This document shows, in pieces, positions 51,927 through 63,900 of a stretch of DNA of 64,000 nt (position 1 is the first letter of the stretch; every line of letters starts with the position of its first letter). The position numbers and the translations under genes were made by a program. The DNA is from Planctomycetota bacterium (GTDB lineage: Bacteria > Planctomycetota > SZUA-567 > H5-PLA8), in assembly GCA_027493525.1 (NCBI GenBank), contig JAOSKN010000001.1, positions 2,418,001 to 2,482,000 on the forward strand, written 5' to 3'. Under the pieces are notes generated by a model. It did not search any database, was not told where the DNA came from, and worked only from the letters and a program-made list of their open reading frames with translations.

Positions 51927-54900
51927 TTACTCCTCCTCAAACCCCTGACTCGTGAACTTCAGGGTCCGGGCGTTTTCGGTGACGATGCGGACCACGTTCT
52001 CCGGCGCGCCGTCGGGGACTTCGGCGGCGATCTCCAGCGTCACCTTGACCTTAGCGCCCACGAGGCCAGTCAGGTGGGAGATCACTTCGTCGGCGATGCG
52101 CCCGGCGTCGCGACCGACGCGGGCAGCATCGAGTTCCACGGTGCCGTAGAAACGCTTAGGCTGCGCCGGTTCTTCTGCACCGCCGCCGGAGTCCTGCCCT
52201 GCCGTACCGGTTCCTGCTGCGCCAGATCCCTGCCCAGTTACCGCCTTGGTCCGGTCGGACGACCCCGGCTTGGCGCTCTCGGCCTCCGCCTGGGTGGTGG
52301 CTACCTCGGGCTTCACCAATAGGCCCGGTGCGTCGCTGTCCCGAATGGACACGTTCTGGCCGGTCCGCAGGCCCCGGTAACGCTTCGCGGCCTCGTCGTA
52401 GCTATCGGCGTAGGCGAAGGCTTCGCGCTGCCAGGTCAGAAGTCCCAGCCCGTCCCGGATCGCTCCCAGCAGCACTTCCGGCGCCTGGAGACGGGGCAGG
52501 TATAGGTACTTGGCGAAATCGTCCACGAGCTGCTTGATCTCGACGTGGTTGCCGCGCCAGAGCGGTACGCGGTCCAGTTCCATCCGCAGGCGCGTGGCAG
52601 CGAACGAAGTAATCAGCAGCTCGTCGTTGCGCAGCTTCTTGGATGCGCGCACAGCCAGCGGGTCGGTGCCGGGCATGCGAAACGCTTGCCACTCGATCTC
52701 GCCCTGTGCACCGTTCTGGGTCGGGACCAGGAGCCAGGCGTACGCTTCCGGCATCCGAGCCGTTACCGCGCTGTCGGCGGCCTTGCGCTGCGTCTCGGCC
52801 TGCTTGACCTGGTGTGCGGTGAGATCCAGTTCCTCGTGTTCGTTAAGGATGGATTCCCACGCCAGCAGGTGGCGCACGGCCTCGTCGAGATCCTGCAGCC
52901 GGGACTTGTCCACCGCCAGGAAAACCAGCGTGTTGCGGAATAGTCGCGGCGCGTTGCCGCGCATCTCCAGGATCGCTTTGGCGGCGGTGATGGCCGCGCA
53001 GTTCGGCTCCTTGCTGTAAGGCGCGTCCGTCCTCAGGACCACCAACCGCGCGTCCATATCGTCGGGCACGTCTTGTCCACTGTCGGGAAGTGGATGCACG
53101 CGGCAGAAATCGCCCTCCCTGCGCACATCCTCGCGTACGCGATCTTCGATTTCCTTCACCACGGCGTCGGTGTTGCGCTTGTACCGCTCGGCACGATCCT
53201 CGGCCAGCTTGGTGACCGTAGGCTGCGTCGAGTACCAGTACCGGTTGCCGTCGGGGTAAAGGTAGGTGGCCGCGGCGGACAGGCGCCGGAGCGCATCACC
53301 GAAAATAGACGGCTTCTCGCCCGGCATCACACAGCCCAGGTTCACGCGCCGGTCCTCCAGGCCCCGGTTGGATGCGCCGCCGGTGGGCGCGGAGCCCATG
53401 TAAATGGTGCGCGCCACGCGCCGGCAAGCGGCGAAGCGTCCCAGGTTCTGGACTTCGGCGTCGATCCGCATCGGCAGCGAGTTCGGCCCGTCCACGTCTT
53501 TCGCGATCACCGGGACCCAGTTATCGGAAAGGTACCGGGTCAGCTCGAATTGCACGCGCGGATCGTCGATGGGGATGTTGGCCGGCATGATGAGCGGGTT
53601 GCGGTCGCCCTTCTCCCATAGGCTATGGATCACCGCCGCCATCAGACGCAGCACGCCGCGCGTGCGCTGGAACTTCACCAGCGTGGACCAGTCACCGTAA
53701 AGTCGGTCGAAGACCTCGGGGTGGATCGGATATGCGTGCTTGAGCCGATCTTCGTAGTCGCTCTCGCGGCTGTCCGGTGGGAACTCCGCCTGCTGCGTCC
53801 GGTACATGTCGAAGAACTCGCGCGCCACCGTGTCCCGCGCCACGAATTGCTCCCGCTCGATCAGCGGCTCGAAGAGGCGCCGACGGACGATCTCGAATCC
53901 CTCCTCGGCACTGGCCGGCCGCCAGGAGGACTCCACGCGCCCGATCACGTTGCGCAGGCGGTCCAGGGCCTCCCGGCCGCGCTGCCCGCCCACCTCCACA
54001 TCGTCGGACTGGGCATGTGGCGAGCCCGACATATCGGAGGCAGGCAAGCTGATGACAAGCAGGCAATTCTTGGCGAGCTTGGCTGATTCGGTCAGCACTT
54101 GGGCGAAGGAGAACTGGGTCTCGAAACTTCCGGCCGGCAGGTCGGACGAGTCGTGCAACTGACGAGCATAGGCCACCCATTCGTCAATCAGGACCAGGCA
54201 CGGGCCGTAGTCGTTGAAGAGGTCGCGCAACACGTCGCCGGGGCTGGTGGCATTCTCGTCGTCGGCCTGAACGCGCTTGAACGCCTTCTTTGCCTCTTTG
54301 GACCCGCCAGCCGCGTACCCGAGCTGCCACGCCAATTCGCCCCAAAGAGTCCGCACTTCGGTGCCGTCCGCCTTCTTCACCGGGTTGCCGGGGGAGATCT
54401 TGTTCCCGACCAGCACGACGCGATTGACCCTGGGCAGCTTCTCCACCTCGGCAGCCTTCAAGACGTCGTCCACGCCGGCCAGTTCGGCAGGCGGTGTGCC
54501 TCCTAGTAGGTGGTAAAGCGCCAGCATGCTGTGCGTCTTGCCGCCGCCGAAGTTGGTCTGGAGTTGCACCACCGGATCGCCGCCCTTGGCGGAGACGCGC
54601 TCCACGGCCCCAACCAGAAGGCGCTTCAGGCTCTCGGTCAGGTAGGTTCGCCGGAAGAATTCGACCGGCTTGCGGTATTCCTCGCCGCCTTCGCCCAGGT
54701 GGACCTGCCAAAGGTCGGCGGCGAACTCGGCCTGCTGGTATTTCCCGCTGGCCACGTCCTTGTGCGGGTTCACCACCTCGCGCCACGGCTTGAGGTTCCC
54801 GGTGGCCTGGCTCTCGATTGCCGTCCCGGCGCTCTTGCGCTTCTCGGTGCGCATCTGCTCGTCGAAGCGGACGCGCAGCAGTTCCATCTTCATCTTCTCC

Positions 54901-55295
54901 GCCTCTTCGGCCTGCGGCGCGGAGACGGCGGTGAGCAGGCGCGTGGCGGAGTCCAGCCCACGGTAGGCGTCATCGCTGGAGAAGGTCTCCTGGTGTGCCC
55001 ATTTGTTGCGTGCGCCCTGCAGCTCGTTGACCAGGGAACGTTCGGCGTGCCCCAGGGTGCGCTTGAATGTGTCGTTCCAGTGGTTCCACATGATGGACAA
55101 CAGCGCCTGGACGTCCCACTTCAGGCCGCCGCCCTTGGCCGGCTTGGGGATCTGGTAGTCTTTAAGCGTCTTCTGCAGCTCGTCCTTCCAGGAGGTGCCG
55201 TAGGTGACCTGGAGTTCCCGCTCGACGAAGGGGGTTAGCCCCTGGTTGAGCAACTCCAAGGCAGTTCCTATGCGGTCGTGGTTACTCTTGGCCAT
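51927..55295 (-). CDS. DUF499 AAA-type ATPase with N-terminal HEPN (Swt1-like) domain
   Basis: 1122 residues. Near the N-terminus, LVNELQGARNKWAHQ (residues 88-102) carries an R-N-x-x-x-H motif typical of HEPN RNases, in a helical region like the Swt1-type HEPN domain. The DUF499 ATPase follows, with Walker A NFGGGKTHS at 248-256 and Walker B near CLVLIDEWVAYAR, and the family's long helical region. The C-terminus has a linker rich in Q/G/S and a small beta domain. DUF499 is known as the partner of DUF1156 methylases in defence loci. It follows the methylase gene by 22 bp. Confidence 0.85.
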   Translation of the reverse strand: MAKSNHDRIGTALELLNQGLTPFVERELQVTYGTSWKDELQKTLKDYQIPKPAKGGGLKWDVQALLSIMWNHWNDTFKRTLGHAERSLVNELQGARNKWAHQETFSSDDAYRGLDSATRLLTAVSAPQAEEAEKMKMELLRVRFDEQMRTEKRKSAGTAIESQATGNLKPWREVVNPHKDVASGKYQQAEFAADLWQVHLGEGGEEYRKPVEFFRRTYLTESLKRLLVGAVERVSAKGGDPVVQLQTNFGGGKTHSMLALYHLLGGTPPAELAGVDDVLKAAEVEKLPRVNRVVLVGNKISPGNPVKKADGTEVRTLWGELAWQLGYAAGGSKEAKKAFKRVQADDENATSPGDVLRDLFNDYGPCLVLIDEWVAYARQLHDSSDLPAGSFETQFSFAQVLTESAKLAKNCLLVISLPASDMSGSPHAQSDDVEVGGQRGREALDRLRNVIGRVESSWRPASAEEGFEIVRRRLFEPLIEREQFVARDTVAREFFDMYRTQQAEFPPDSRESDYEDRLKHAYPIHPEVFDRLYGDWSTLVKFQRTRGVLRLMAAVIHSLWEKGDRNPLIMPANIPIDDPRVQFELTRYLSDNWVPVIAKDVDGPNSLPMRIDAEVQNLGRFAACRRVARTIYMGSAPTGGASNRGLEDRRVNLGCVMPGEKPSIFGDALRRLSAAATYLYPDGNRYWYSTQPTVTKLAEDRAERYKRNTDAVVKEIEDRVREDVRREGDFCRVHPLPDSGQDVPDDMDARLVVLRTDAPYSKEPNCAAITAAKAILEMRGNAPRLFRNTLVFLAVDKSRLQDLDEAVRHLLAWESILNEHEELDLTAHQVKQAETQRKAADSAVTARMPEAYAWLLVPTQNGAQGEIEWQAFRMPGTDPLAVRASKKLRNDELLITSFAATRLRMELDRVPLWRGNHVEIKQLVDDFAKYLYLPRLQAPEVLLGAIRDGLGLLTWQREAFAYADSYDEAAKRYRGLRTGQNVSIRDSDAPGLLVKPEVATTQAEAESAKPGSSDRTKAVTGQGSGAAGTGTAGQDSGGGAEEPAQPKRFYGTVELDAARVGRDAGRIADEVISHLTGLVGAKVKVTLEIAAEVPDGAPENVVRIVTENARTLKFTSQGFEEE

Positions 55296-55317
55296 GAATC
55301 GCTCCTATCGAACACTT

Positions 55318-58293
55318 TCAAAACAACTCAGTCTGCGTCGGCTGGGTGCGGGAGACTTCCTGGGCCAGGCGCATGATTTCGGGCCAGGACTGGACCAAGG
55401 CGTTGTAGGCCAGGGCTTCGGCGGCGCGCTTTTTGCGCTCGCAGAGATTGTAGAGACGGTAGGCCAGGTCGCGGGCGGGCTCTGCCTTCGCGCCCAGCTT
55501 GGCGACCAGTGCGGCGGCGGCGGCTTCGCCGGCGTCGAGGGCACGGACCAGGTGGTGGACCGTCTCCCAGGTGGTCAGGCGCTCGTCAGTAGCCGGGTTC
55601 CAGTCCTCGGGGAGTTCGTCCGGCTTGAGCAGCCGGACCTTGCCGCGCTTGGATTCCAAAATGTCGGCTTCAACCATCCCGGCCACGCTGGTGTTTTTGG
55701 CCTTGCTGAGTGTCTCGGCGACACCGAACTCGCCCTCGGCGAAGCCGCATTGGTCGAACCAGGCCAGCGCCCAGCGGCTATCGGCGTCAAAGTCGCCTTC
55801 CTGCTCGGCCAGTGCTTCGTCGAGAGTCTGATTGATGAGTGCCAGAGCCTCGCGAACGGACAACGGGTTACCTTCGGCGCCGAGAACCTTTGCGTAGCGG
55901 GTGAAGACGGCCATGCCTGGGCCGATAGCAGCTTGGGCGAGGTCCACCGGAGCGATGTTGCCGGCCTGAAGGTGGCGCAGAGCCTCGGGCAGTTCGGACT
56001 TCAAAGCGGCCACGAACTCTCGCCGCGTCGCCGTAGATGCATCCGCCGCTCGCGGCCTACAGACGAGGACAATGCTGGAGGCAAGGGCGTTGGATTCGGC
56101 GCCTCTCATCCTATTGGCAAGTTCGGTCCGCATCGGCCAAGTGCCGCTCGTTGTAAAGCCGGCTCGAATTACAGCGTCGAGAAAAGTTTCCCAGCCGGTG
56201 CTTGCAGTTCCGGCATTATCATCGCTTTCAGCTTGCTTGAACGCGTAATAGATGGTGACTGGAAAGGCGGGATGCGCTTGCTCAACAAGACGACCCATCG
56301 CTTTTGACATTCCCTTGAGAAAGAAAGCTTCCGCACCCAGTTTGCCGTCATGTCGATATGCAAATGCAACCAGTTCTTCAGCTTTCGGCACGGCGACTGT
56401 GGCGAACAAGTTTGGGAAAACGGTTTTTAGTGATTGGCGAAGCCAAACGTAGAAGAAGTCTGATAAGTCTGCATAGGGGACGTTGTCGTAATAAGGCGGA
56501 TCGGTGGAGATTAGTTTGTTGGCGCTTACTGACTGAGTTGCTGCGTCGGCTTGCATAGCAATCCCGCCGACAATCCCACCGCAACTGACGCCCTTCACTG
56601 TGTAGCCGAGAGAGTTCTCGAAACTTCCAGACTGCGACGATAGCGGATTAACCTCGGCAAAGTCCCACGACATAGGGATGGCTTGCCGCCCGAACGTATT
56701 CCTCGTCTTTGTTCCCCATGTAGCGCCTCCTGCGTCCCAAGTGCAGATCATCGTCATGCGATCGGTCAGACTGCTTGCAACAAGCGCAAGATAGGCCACC
56801 ACTGCTCCAGCGTAAGCAAGACTGCTATCCCCATTCTCATGCAAGGGGCTGCCTTTTGTGGAGAGACCGCCTACTATAGCTTCCTCAGTTACCAGCTCCT
56901 TTACTTTTTCGATAAGTTCAGAAAAGGTCGTCAGGGCGAGAAGCTGCCGATCAGTAAAGAGCTGATCGAAGCGATCCATTCCATAGGGCTTCACCCCAAG
57001 ATACTGCGTGCTACCGGAGATCGTTACTTCCGGCCTCCAGCCTGGCTTGGAACTTAAAGCCACCTCCTCATGTTCCGGCGTCGGCGATATATAGACCCGT
57101 CCTCGTTGACCCTCGGCCACGATGGCCATGAGGCGTGTGCCCATTCGACCGGCTTTCCCTTCGGCCTTGATGTAATCGCCCGCGATCGGCGTGCCGGACA
57201 TGACGCACCCGAAGTTCGCTCCGCGTGCAAGCTTGGTGCCGGACTTTGCCGCGTTGGCATCCTTCGGCTTGCCTACCTGAACCGTGAAGTTGTAGTTGCC
57301 GTTCTCGATCACCGGCCGGACCCAGGCTTCGTTTCCCTTCATTCGCGAAAGCATGAACGTCGAAACCAGCGGCACGTCTACTTTGCGAAAGGCAGGGTTG
57401 GGACTCTTAACCGTGCGCGCCCAGAGCCATGCGATGACGGTTAGTTTCTGGCCTACGTACTGCTTCAAGTCCGGCCGTTCCTTCGCCATCGCCGCCGTGA
57501 CTTCGATCTTGGGGTACAGGTGCCCGATCCGCTTCTCGGCCTCGTCGCGCATCCACTTCCCGTAGTAGCGCACGTCTTCGGCCAGACCCTCCGCGCCCCG
57601 CCAGGGCTTCTGGAAGAGTTCCTTATTCTTACGCGCCTCGGGATTGACCGGCGGCTTGCCGGCGAACTTGGGCGGGATCTCGATCATCGCCTTGTTGATC
57701 AGCACCGCGACAGGATTCAGGTCACTGGCGTAAGCTTCCAGTCCCAGCCGCTGCGCCTCCAGCGGCAGCGCCCCGCCGCCGGCGAAGGGATCGTGGAAGG
57801 CAGGCAGCTTGTCGCGGTTGAAGAGATCCTTTGCGCGCGGGTGATCGGCGTTCGCCGAGCAAGTCCGCCGCCAGCTTTGCCAGATCTCGTCGCGCGCCGC
57901 CTGCAGTACCGTCTCGTTGGTCGTATTCTCCCATTTCACCAGTTCCTCGATGATCCCGAAAAGCCGCTCCCGCTCCTGATCGGCAATGACATCTTCCAGC
58001 GTCGGTTTCGGCGTAGCCTTGTCCCCGGCTTCCCATAGCTCCAGCCGCTTCTTGAGCGCGTGCTGTGCCTTGCGCTTCAACTTGGAGTCCGAAAGCAGCA
58101 CGTCGGTGTACTCGGACGGGTCGTCCACCATCTGCGCGAAGATTACCGCCCGTGCCGACGCCAACGGCCGCCGCGCCCACCACAGATGCAGCGTACTCGG
58201 GTGCCCGTGCCGGATGGACTTCTCCCGCGCGGACGCCTTGTTGATCGCGTCCAGCGGCAGCGCGACTTCAATGAGTTTCTTGGTGAGCTTCAT
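55318..58293 (-). CDS. DUF1156-type DNA methyltransferase
   Basis: 991 residues. [23 protein letters not shown] near residues 28-50 is the DUF1156 signature; [19 protein letters not shown] at 167-184 is the AdoMet-binding motif [22 protein letters not shown] near residue 580 is the catalytic motif of adenine-N6 or cytosine-N4 methylases. The N-terminal region between is the known DUF1156 insertion. Such methylases are thought to mark host DNA in DUF499-linked defence loci. Start ATG 58293 overlaps the stop of the previous gene (ATGA), which links translation of the two. Confidence 0.92.
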   Translation of the reverse strand: MKLTKKLIEVALPLDAINKASAREKSIRHGHPSTLHLWWARRPLASARAVIFAQMVDDPSEYTDVLLSDSKLKRKAQHALKKRLELWEAGDKATPKPTLEDVIADQERERLFGIIEELVKWENTTNETVLQAARDEIWQSWRRTCSANADHPRAKDLFNRDKLPAFHDPFAGGGALPLEAQRLGLEAYASDLNPVAVLINKAMIEIPPKFAGKPPVNPEARKNKELFQKPWRGAEGLAEDVRYYGKWMRDEAEKRIGHLYPKIEVTAAMAKERPDLKQYVGQKLTVIAWLWARTVKSPNPAFRKVDVPLVSTFMLSRMKGNEAWVRPVIENGNYNFTVQVGKPKDANAAKSGTKLARGANFGCVMSGTPIAGDYIKAEGKAGRMGTRLMAIVAEGQRGRVYISPTPEHEEVALSSKPGWRPEVTISGSTQYLGVKPYGMDRFDQLFTDRQLLALTTFSELIEKVKELVTEEAIVGGLSTKGSPLHENGDSSLAYAGAVVAYLALVASSLTDRMTMICTWDAGGATWGTKTRNTFGRQAIPMSWDFAEVNPLSSQSGSFENSLGYTVKGVSCGGIVGGIAMQADAATQSVSANKLISTDPPYYDNVPYADLSDFFYVWLRQSLKTVFPNLFATVAVPKAEELVAFAYRHDGKLGAEAFFLKGMSKAMGRLVEQAHPAFPVTIYYAFKQAESDDNAGTASTGWETFLDAVIRAGFTTSGTWPMRTELANRMRGAESNALASSIVLVCRPRAADASTATRREFVAALKSELPEALRHLQAGNIAPVDLAQAAIGPGMAVFTRYAKVLGAEGNPLSVREALALINQTLDEALAEQEGDFDADSRWALAWFDQCGFAEGEFGVAETLSKAKNTSVAGMVEADILESKRGKVRLLKPDELPEDWNPATDERLTTWETVHHLVRALDAGEAAAAALVAKLGAKAEPARDLAYRLYNLCERKKRAAEALAYNALVQSWPEIMRLAQEVSRTQPTQTELF

Positions 58294-59210
58294 GAGCAAA
58301 TCCCTATATCGAAGTCTTTGAAGACCGACCCAATCTCCGTCTTTAGCGCAGTCCGAAGCGCTTCTTCACTATGGAACATATTTACAAGAGTGTGAAGTCG
58401 CTTCTTTTTTAGACCGTAAGCAAGGAAGATGGATCGAATGATCGCTCGCCCTTCCTCCATATTGAATCTGGCTCCCGAATGACGTTGGAATTTGGATATA
58501 ATCCCCCAGTACAAATGGGATATGGCTTCATCAACCGATTCGTCAATTTCCTCGGTATTGTCAACGCGCGAAAACCTGGATGTGTAATTGACCCTGCCGC
58601 CTCCAAGGTACAGTCCAAGAAATCGAGCGCCCACTATTTTTTGGCTCTTGCCGAGGTAGGGGCAGCCAACTTTTTCCTTAGAGCAGTACCGATCATGGTG
58701 TTTCCAGAAGTTTATGGCTCTGCATTTCTCCAGCGGCAGGTCCTGGAGCACCATGTATTCATTTGTCAGCTGGGCATTGAAATACCACCGTTTTGGATCG
58801 AGATTGCAGACGAGGGGGCCTCTTGACTTTTCCGCATGATACCTTTCGAGTTTATAGTCAGAGAACTTACCTTCGCTAAGTAAGAGACGAACAATCTGCT
58901 GTCGATTTGTTTTGGGGTCTTCCACCCAATAGATTCTCTTTCCTTTGACAATATCCTTCCACCTAAAGGCAAAGGCGACGTTCCCGTAAATGGACCCGGG
59001 GCTCCAGGTATTCGGCGAGACCCAGGATACGCATGTTCGCGTATTCTTTAGGATGCTGTCATCAAAAACGAGAGAAGCACGTATGACCCCGTCCTCAATT
59101 ATGCGAATTGCATCTTCAAGGTGGGCGACATGATAGACATATTTAAATTCTTCCGCGGTGGCCGAATCTTGATCAATGCCGTATGCCGACCATGGTTTAG
59201 TGGCCATCAT
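58290..59210 (-). CDS. Unknown protein with possible ADP-ribosyltransferase (DarT-like) fold
   Basis: 306 residues, no family recognised. The first half resembles the H-Y-E type of ADP-ribosyltransferases: [16 protein letters not shown] (His near residue 27), [16 protein letters not shown] (Tyr near 75) and [19 protein letters not shown] (Glu near 153), in the order seen in DarT-type enzymes. The second half is helical and basic. It starts 32 bp after the DUF262 gene and ends overlapping the methylase gene by 4 bp (ATGA), so it is an integral gene of the operon. The ART assignment is by motif order only. Confidence 0.55.
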   Translation of the reverse strand: MMATKPWSAYGIDQDSATAEEFKYVYHVAHLEDAIRIIEDGVIRASLVFDDSILKNTRTCVSWVSPNTWSPGSIYGNVAFAFRWKDIVKGKRIYWVEDPKTNRQQIVRLLLSEGKFSDYKLERYHAEKSRGPLVCNLDPKRWYFNAQLTNEYMVLQDLPLEKCRAINFWKHHDRYCSKEKVGCPYLGKSQKIVGARFLGLYLGGGRVNYTSRFSRVDNTEEIDESVDEAISHLYWGIISKFQRHSGARFNMEEGRAIIRSIFLAYGLKKKRLHTLVNMFHSEEALRTALKTEIGSVFKDFDIGICS

Positions 59211-59242
59211 TCACTCCAGTGCAATAACCGGCAAAACATCGG

Positions 59243-60949
59243 CTATGCGTCCTCGTCTTCCGCAGCTTCGAGGTCCGCGGCCTCCGCGATCCCGGTCACG
59301 CGCATGATCTCTTTCCAGAGACGGTCTTGCCGCCACGCCAGAAACGCGTCGTAGTCGTCGCTCCACAAGGGGGAATCAGTGCCAGTGGGGAGGCAATGGG
59401 AGCTAAGCACGGCGTCAAAGGGAAAGCCGGGTGTACCGCGTATCTGCGCCATGTACTCCGAAGGCGGGCGGTTGCTGATCATCTGATTGGTGGTGCGGTC
59501 GATCAGAGTTCGGTTAAGCACGCAATCCCGCATACGGGAGGGCTTCACGCCTTTCTCCTTTACCAGGAAGTCGTCTGGGAAGACATGGTGATCGTCGATG
59601 CCCTGCGCATTCATCAGATTGCCGGTGATGACGGCTTGGGTATGGAAGTCACGGGTTCCGGTTCCCAGAATCAAGCAGATGGTGCCGCGGTATATTGAAC
59701 GCTGACGCGGCGTCACGTCCCGGAGGGACTTGGGGTCAAACCTGCACGTTTGGATCGACTCGGGCAATGGGCCACCGTCAAACCATGCCAGGAGTTCACC
59801 AACATCCTTTGCTCCCTTGCTGTTGGGCGAACTTTCGTATGCCTGGCCGAAAACCGCACACCAGAACCATTGTTTTAGTTTTTCCCGTTGGGCACCGGCC
59901 GCCGCCGTCTTGGGCATGCCTGCCTTAGCCAGTACGGCCGCGAGCGGCGCAAGCATTGTCTGGTACGGAAGCCATTTGGGCTGCATGACCTTGCAGTCGT
60001 CGCGCAGAATCGTGAGGCCCGCCGCGAGCCCCGCGATCACCGGCTGCCACCATTCCCGGATGTCCCCCGGCTCCAGATTCAGCACATCGCTGCGTTTGCA
60101 TGAAGGCGCCCGGCGGCAGGCGAGGGAGATGGCCTGTAGAACGTAGTACGGATCGACATCAAACTCGGGGATGATGGCGTGCTTCTGGCACGCATCGTCC
60201 CAAAGCTCGCGCAGGTTGATGCTCTGAGGCCAGAATCGCGCCGTCAGTAGTTCAAAGACGCTGAGCTTCACGCCCGTGCGGTTCAGCGTCTCGAAAATCG
60301 TGCATAGGGCGTCGGGCTCGGTCTTGTCCGAGAGGGTGACCACCGGGAAGTGATAATCGTCGATGGTCTTAATCCACTGTTCGTTGATCTTGGTCAAGGC
60401 GTCCAGCATCCGTGTGCGATCTTCGGCAGCCATGGGGTTTGTGACTTGCAGCAGCCACTGCAGAAAGCCCCCCGCGCCACCTTTAAGAACGCTTAAGGGC
60501 AGAATCAATTCCTTAGCCTGCCGGTCAAAGGATTCCCGTTTCTTGACCCATTTTGTGGTGGCACGAACATGGAAGATAGATTCTTCAAAGTCGTTCCCAT
60601 CCAGCAACTTTTGCAGGTTCAGGTAATAGCGATGTTCGCCGACCCCGTAAAACGCCTGATATAGCGAAGTCAGGCGCTGTTGGCCGTCCAGAACAAGGAA
60701 CGTGTGCTTCTTACCGTTTAGTGTGGGAGCGCCTTCAAACTCGCGGGCTGCGAAGACGCGTTTCGCATCACGAACGCGAAGCAGGCTTCCTGCGGGGTAG
60801 TTGTTGGCGATGGAGACGATCAGTTCTTGCGTTGCACTGGGCTCCCAAACGAAATCGCGCTGGAAGTCAGGCAGCACTGTCGTGCAGCCATGGATCTCCG
60901 CCAGGAGGTCCTTGAGAACCTTGGGATTGGTGTCCTCGAACAAGCTCAT
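59243..60949 (-). CDS. DUF262-DUF1524-like (GmrSD-type) nuclease
   Basis: 568 residues. The DUF262 domain has FQRDFVWEPSATQELIVSI at the start and the DGQQR motif at residues 88-92, which hydrolyses nucleotides and senses modified DNA in GmrSD-type enzymes. Near the C-terminus, IDDHHVFPDDFL and NRTLIDRTTNQMISNRPP form an HNH-like DUF1524 nuclease. Single-chain GmrSD enzymes cut DNA with modified cytosines. Here it is coupled to the helicase gene upstream (ATGA overlap at 60946) and probably works with the operon. Confidence 0.85.
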   Translation of the reverse strand: MSLFEDTNPKVLKDLLAEIHGCTTVLPDFQRDFVWEPSATQELIVSIANNYPAGSLLRVRDAKRVFAAREFEGAPTLNGKKHTFLVLDGQQRLTSLYQAFYGVGEHRYYLNLQKLLDGNDFEESIFHVRATTKWVKKRESFDRQAKELILPLSVLKGGAGGFLQWLLQVTNPMAAEDRTRMLDALTKINEQWIKTIDDYHFPVVTLSDKTEPDALCTIFETLNRTGVKLSVFELLTARFWPQSINLRELWDDACQKHAIIPEFDVDPYYVLQAISLACRRAPSCKRSDVLNLEPGDIREWWQPVIAGLAAGLTILRDDCKVMQPKWLPYQTMLAPLAAVLAKAGMPKTAAAGAQREKLKQWFWCAVFGQAYESSPNSKGAKDVGELLAWFDGGPLPESIQTCRFDPKSLRDVTPRQRSIYRGTICLILGTGTRDFHTQAVITGNLMNAQGIDDHHVFPDDFLVKEKGVKPSRMRDCVLNRTLIDRTTNQMISNRPPSEYMAQIRGTPGFPFDAVLSSHCLPTGTDSPLWSDDYDAFLAWRQDRLWKEIMRVTGIAEAADLEAAEDEDA

Positions 60950-63900
60950 GCCGGTTCCCCCGCTCGCGCCAGCAGATCGGCGAGCGGAAAGTTCACGCTC
61001 GCCCCGTTGAAATCGGTGGTAATGCCGCTGCGCTCAAAGGGGCGGCGCAGGTAATGGACGCGATGCTGATCACCGTCGAGGAATTCCACGATGGCCAGGA
61101 TGAAATGCTCCGGCATATTAAAGGAGTAGAGGATCTCGTTCTTGGTGACGGTCACCGTGGTCGCGCCCGTTATCCGGCCTTTCACTTCGATGAAGCGCAA
61201 ACCACCGCCGCGCGGATCGCGGCTTTCGATGTCGTACCCAAGTCTCTCAAACTCACGGTCGGTAGGCTCGAAGCCGAGGCTGCGCTCGATTTCCATCACG
61301 GCGCCGCGCGCACGCGCGGCGGAAGCCTGCGTATCGGCCGGATCCATGGATACCGAGGCCGGGCGCCCCGTTATCTTGGCCAGCATCCCCATTGGCACGA
61401 CGATCAGACCGCCCAACACCACGGGCGGCAGCGCAGAGATCTGGCCTTCCAGGTCGAGCTGCTCCAATCGCTTCTGCAAGCGACCCTGCAACTCATCGGC
61501 GCGGCGGCGCGCTTCCTGCGAGTTGAGCTTGGCATTGGTCTTGCCGGCCTGTTCCTGGGCCTTCAGATCCTCGGCACGGTGGTCCCAGTAGTTGATCTCC
61601 TTGGTCAGACGCTCCTTGACCGCCGCGCGAGTCTTGGCGATCAGGTCTTTCCGGCGCCCCTTCACTTCCTGAAGGTGTTCAGGCACCACGTGGCCGATGG
61701 CGTGGCCCTGCGCCTTCTTCTCCAGATCGCGCGTGATCCATGCGCATTCGGGCCGGTCCAGGATGGCTTGTACGCCGGGCTCGTCGTCATGAAGCGGCCG
61801 GTAGTCCAGGTAGGGCGCGTAATGCAGATGGCGCGCGTTACCGGCCTCGTCCAGTTCGACGTAGAGCATGCGCCTGGAGATGGTGAGGTGCTCGCCGGTT
61901 TTTGTAACGCTGGCGTCCTGGATGGCATGCTCCAGGTAAAAGAGCATGCGTGGCTTCTCGCTGGGATCGCGCTCATCCACTAGCACCGTTCCGCGCCGCA
62001 GCAGGTCCCGGTGCCGCTCCGTGGTCAGGTCCAACGTGGCGTCCAGGAGCGGATGGCCCGGACAGACGAAGGCGGCCAGGGGCTGGCCCTGGGGTGCAAT
62101 CAAATCCTTCTCGAAGGCGACACGTTCATATCTTGGCAGGACCGCTGCGCCGCGGCCGATCAGGCGGTCCCGATTGCGGACCGGCGCGGGCACGTGGGTG
62201 ATCTCAAAGCGCCGCGCCTCGCGCTGTTTGACCGTGCCGCCCAGGCGCTGAAACGCTTCCAGGAAGAAGGACTCGATGTAATGGGGTTGCAGGCGCCGGG
62301 CCTCGGCACGATCCATATCCTCGCGGACGCGCTGTACCCGGCTGGCGTCCATCGCATCGGTGGCGAGCGCGCGTTCTTCCAACAGATCCTGAATCTGGTT
62401 GCGGTCAAAGGCCCCGCTGATGACCTGGTTCAGCCTGGCCCGGACCTCCGGCTTTTCACCGTATCGCACCGCCTCGATCAGCAGTTCGCGCAGTGGCTTA
62501 CCCTGAAACTGAAGTTTGCCCAGCACGTCGAAGACCTGCCCACCCAGCGCCCGGCGGGCCTCCTCCAGCTTCTCAAGCAGGGTCCGGTACACGTCGCCTT
62601 CGCGAGTCTCGTCGGCGATCAGGTTCCACAAGTGACAGACTTCGGTCTGGCCGATGCGGTGGATACGGCCGAAACGCTGCTCCAACCGGTTCGGGTTCCA
62701 TGGCAGGTCGTAGTTGACCATCAGATGGGCGCGCTGGAGGTTGATGCCTTCGCCGGCAGCGTCGGTGGCGAGCAGCACCTTGACCTCAGGATCGTGCCGG
62801 AAGGCTTCCTGCGCCTTTCGGCGGTCCTCGCGCCCCATCCCACCGTGGATCGTGACAACCGCGTCGGGTTTGCCCAGGAGCGTGGAGATCTTGTCCTTCA
62901 GGTAGTTCATCGTATCGCGGTGTTCGGTGAAGAGTACCAGCTTCTGTCCGGGCGAGGGTTTCGGCTTGGGCGTCGCGTTCTTGCCGTAAGCGGGCGCATC
63001 TTCCGCGGCCCGGTTGGCGATGGCTGCCGGTGTGAAGATCTCCGTCAGGAGCGTGGTCAGCTCGGCCCACTTCTTGTCCTCGCCGCTGTTGCGGACCTGG
63101 TTGGCCAGGCTCTCCAGCTTTTTGAGCGTCTTGATCTCGGCCTTCAACTCATCGATGGTCCGCGCGGCCGTGGCCTGGTCGAGGATTTGCTCCTCGGCCT
63201 GCTCCTGCTCCTCACCAGGCGCGTCCTCAAAATCTTCCAGGTCTTCGGCATCCATGGCCGGCACGTCGGCGACAATGGCGGCAGCAACGGCACCGCGCTG
63301 CAGAAGTTGCATCTCGCGCATGCGGCTTTCGAGCCGTTCTTTGCGGCGGACCAGAGACTTGTAGATGGCTTCCGGCGATGACGCCAGCCGGCGCTGCAGA
63401 ATGGTCAGGGCAAAGCCTACCGTACCGGCGCGCTTGTCGTTCTGGAGTGCTTCTGCGCGGTTGAATTCTTCCCGAACGTATTCGGTCACGTCCTTGTACA
63501 GGCGCGCTTCGGCCTCGGTGAGCTTGTAGGGGACCGTCTTGGCGATGCGCTCCGGGAAGAGCGGCCGGCCGTCGAACTTGAGCAGCTTCTCCTTGACCAT
63601 GCGGCGCATCAGGTCCGATACGTCTGCGGCGTGCACGCCGTCGCGAAATTTGCCCTCGAAGCGGTCGCCGTCCAACAGCGCCATGAAGAGCTGGAAGTCT
63701 TCTTCCTTCCCGTTATGCGGCGTGGCAGTCATCAACAAGAAATGGCGCGTGAGGGTGGAAAGAAGCTGCCCGAGCCGGTGGCGCTTGGTGTACTTCACTT
63801 CGCCGCCGAAGAACGTGGCGCTGAGCTTGTGGGCTTCGTCGCAGACCACCAGGTCCCAGCGGCAGTCTGGGGCCTTGAGCTTCGCCTGTACGTCTTCGTT

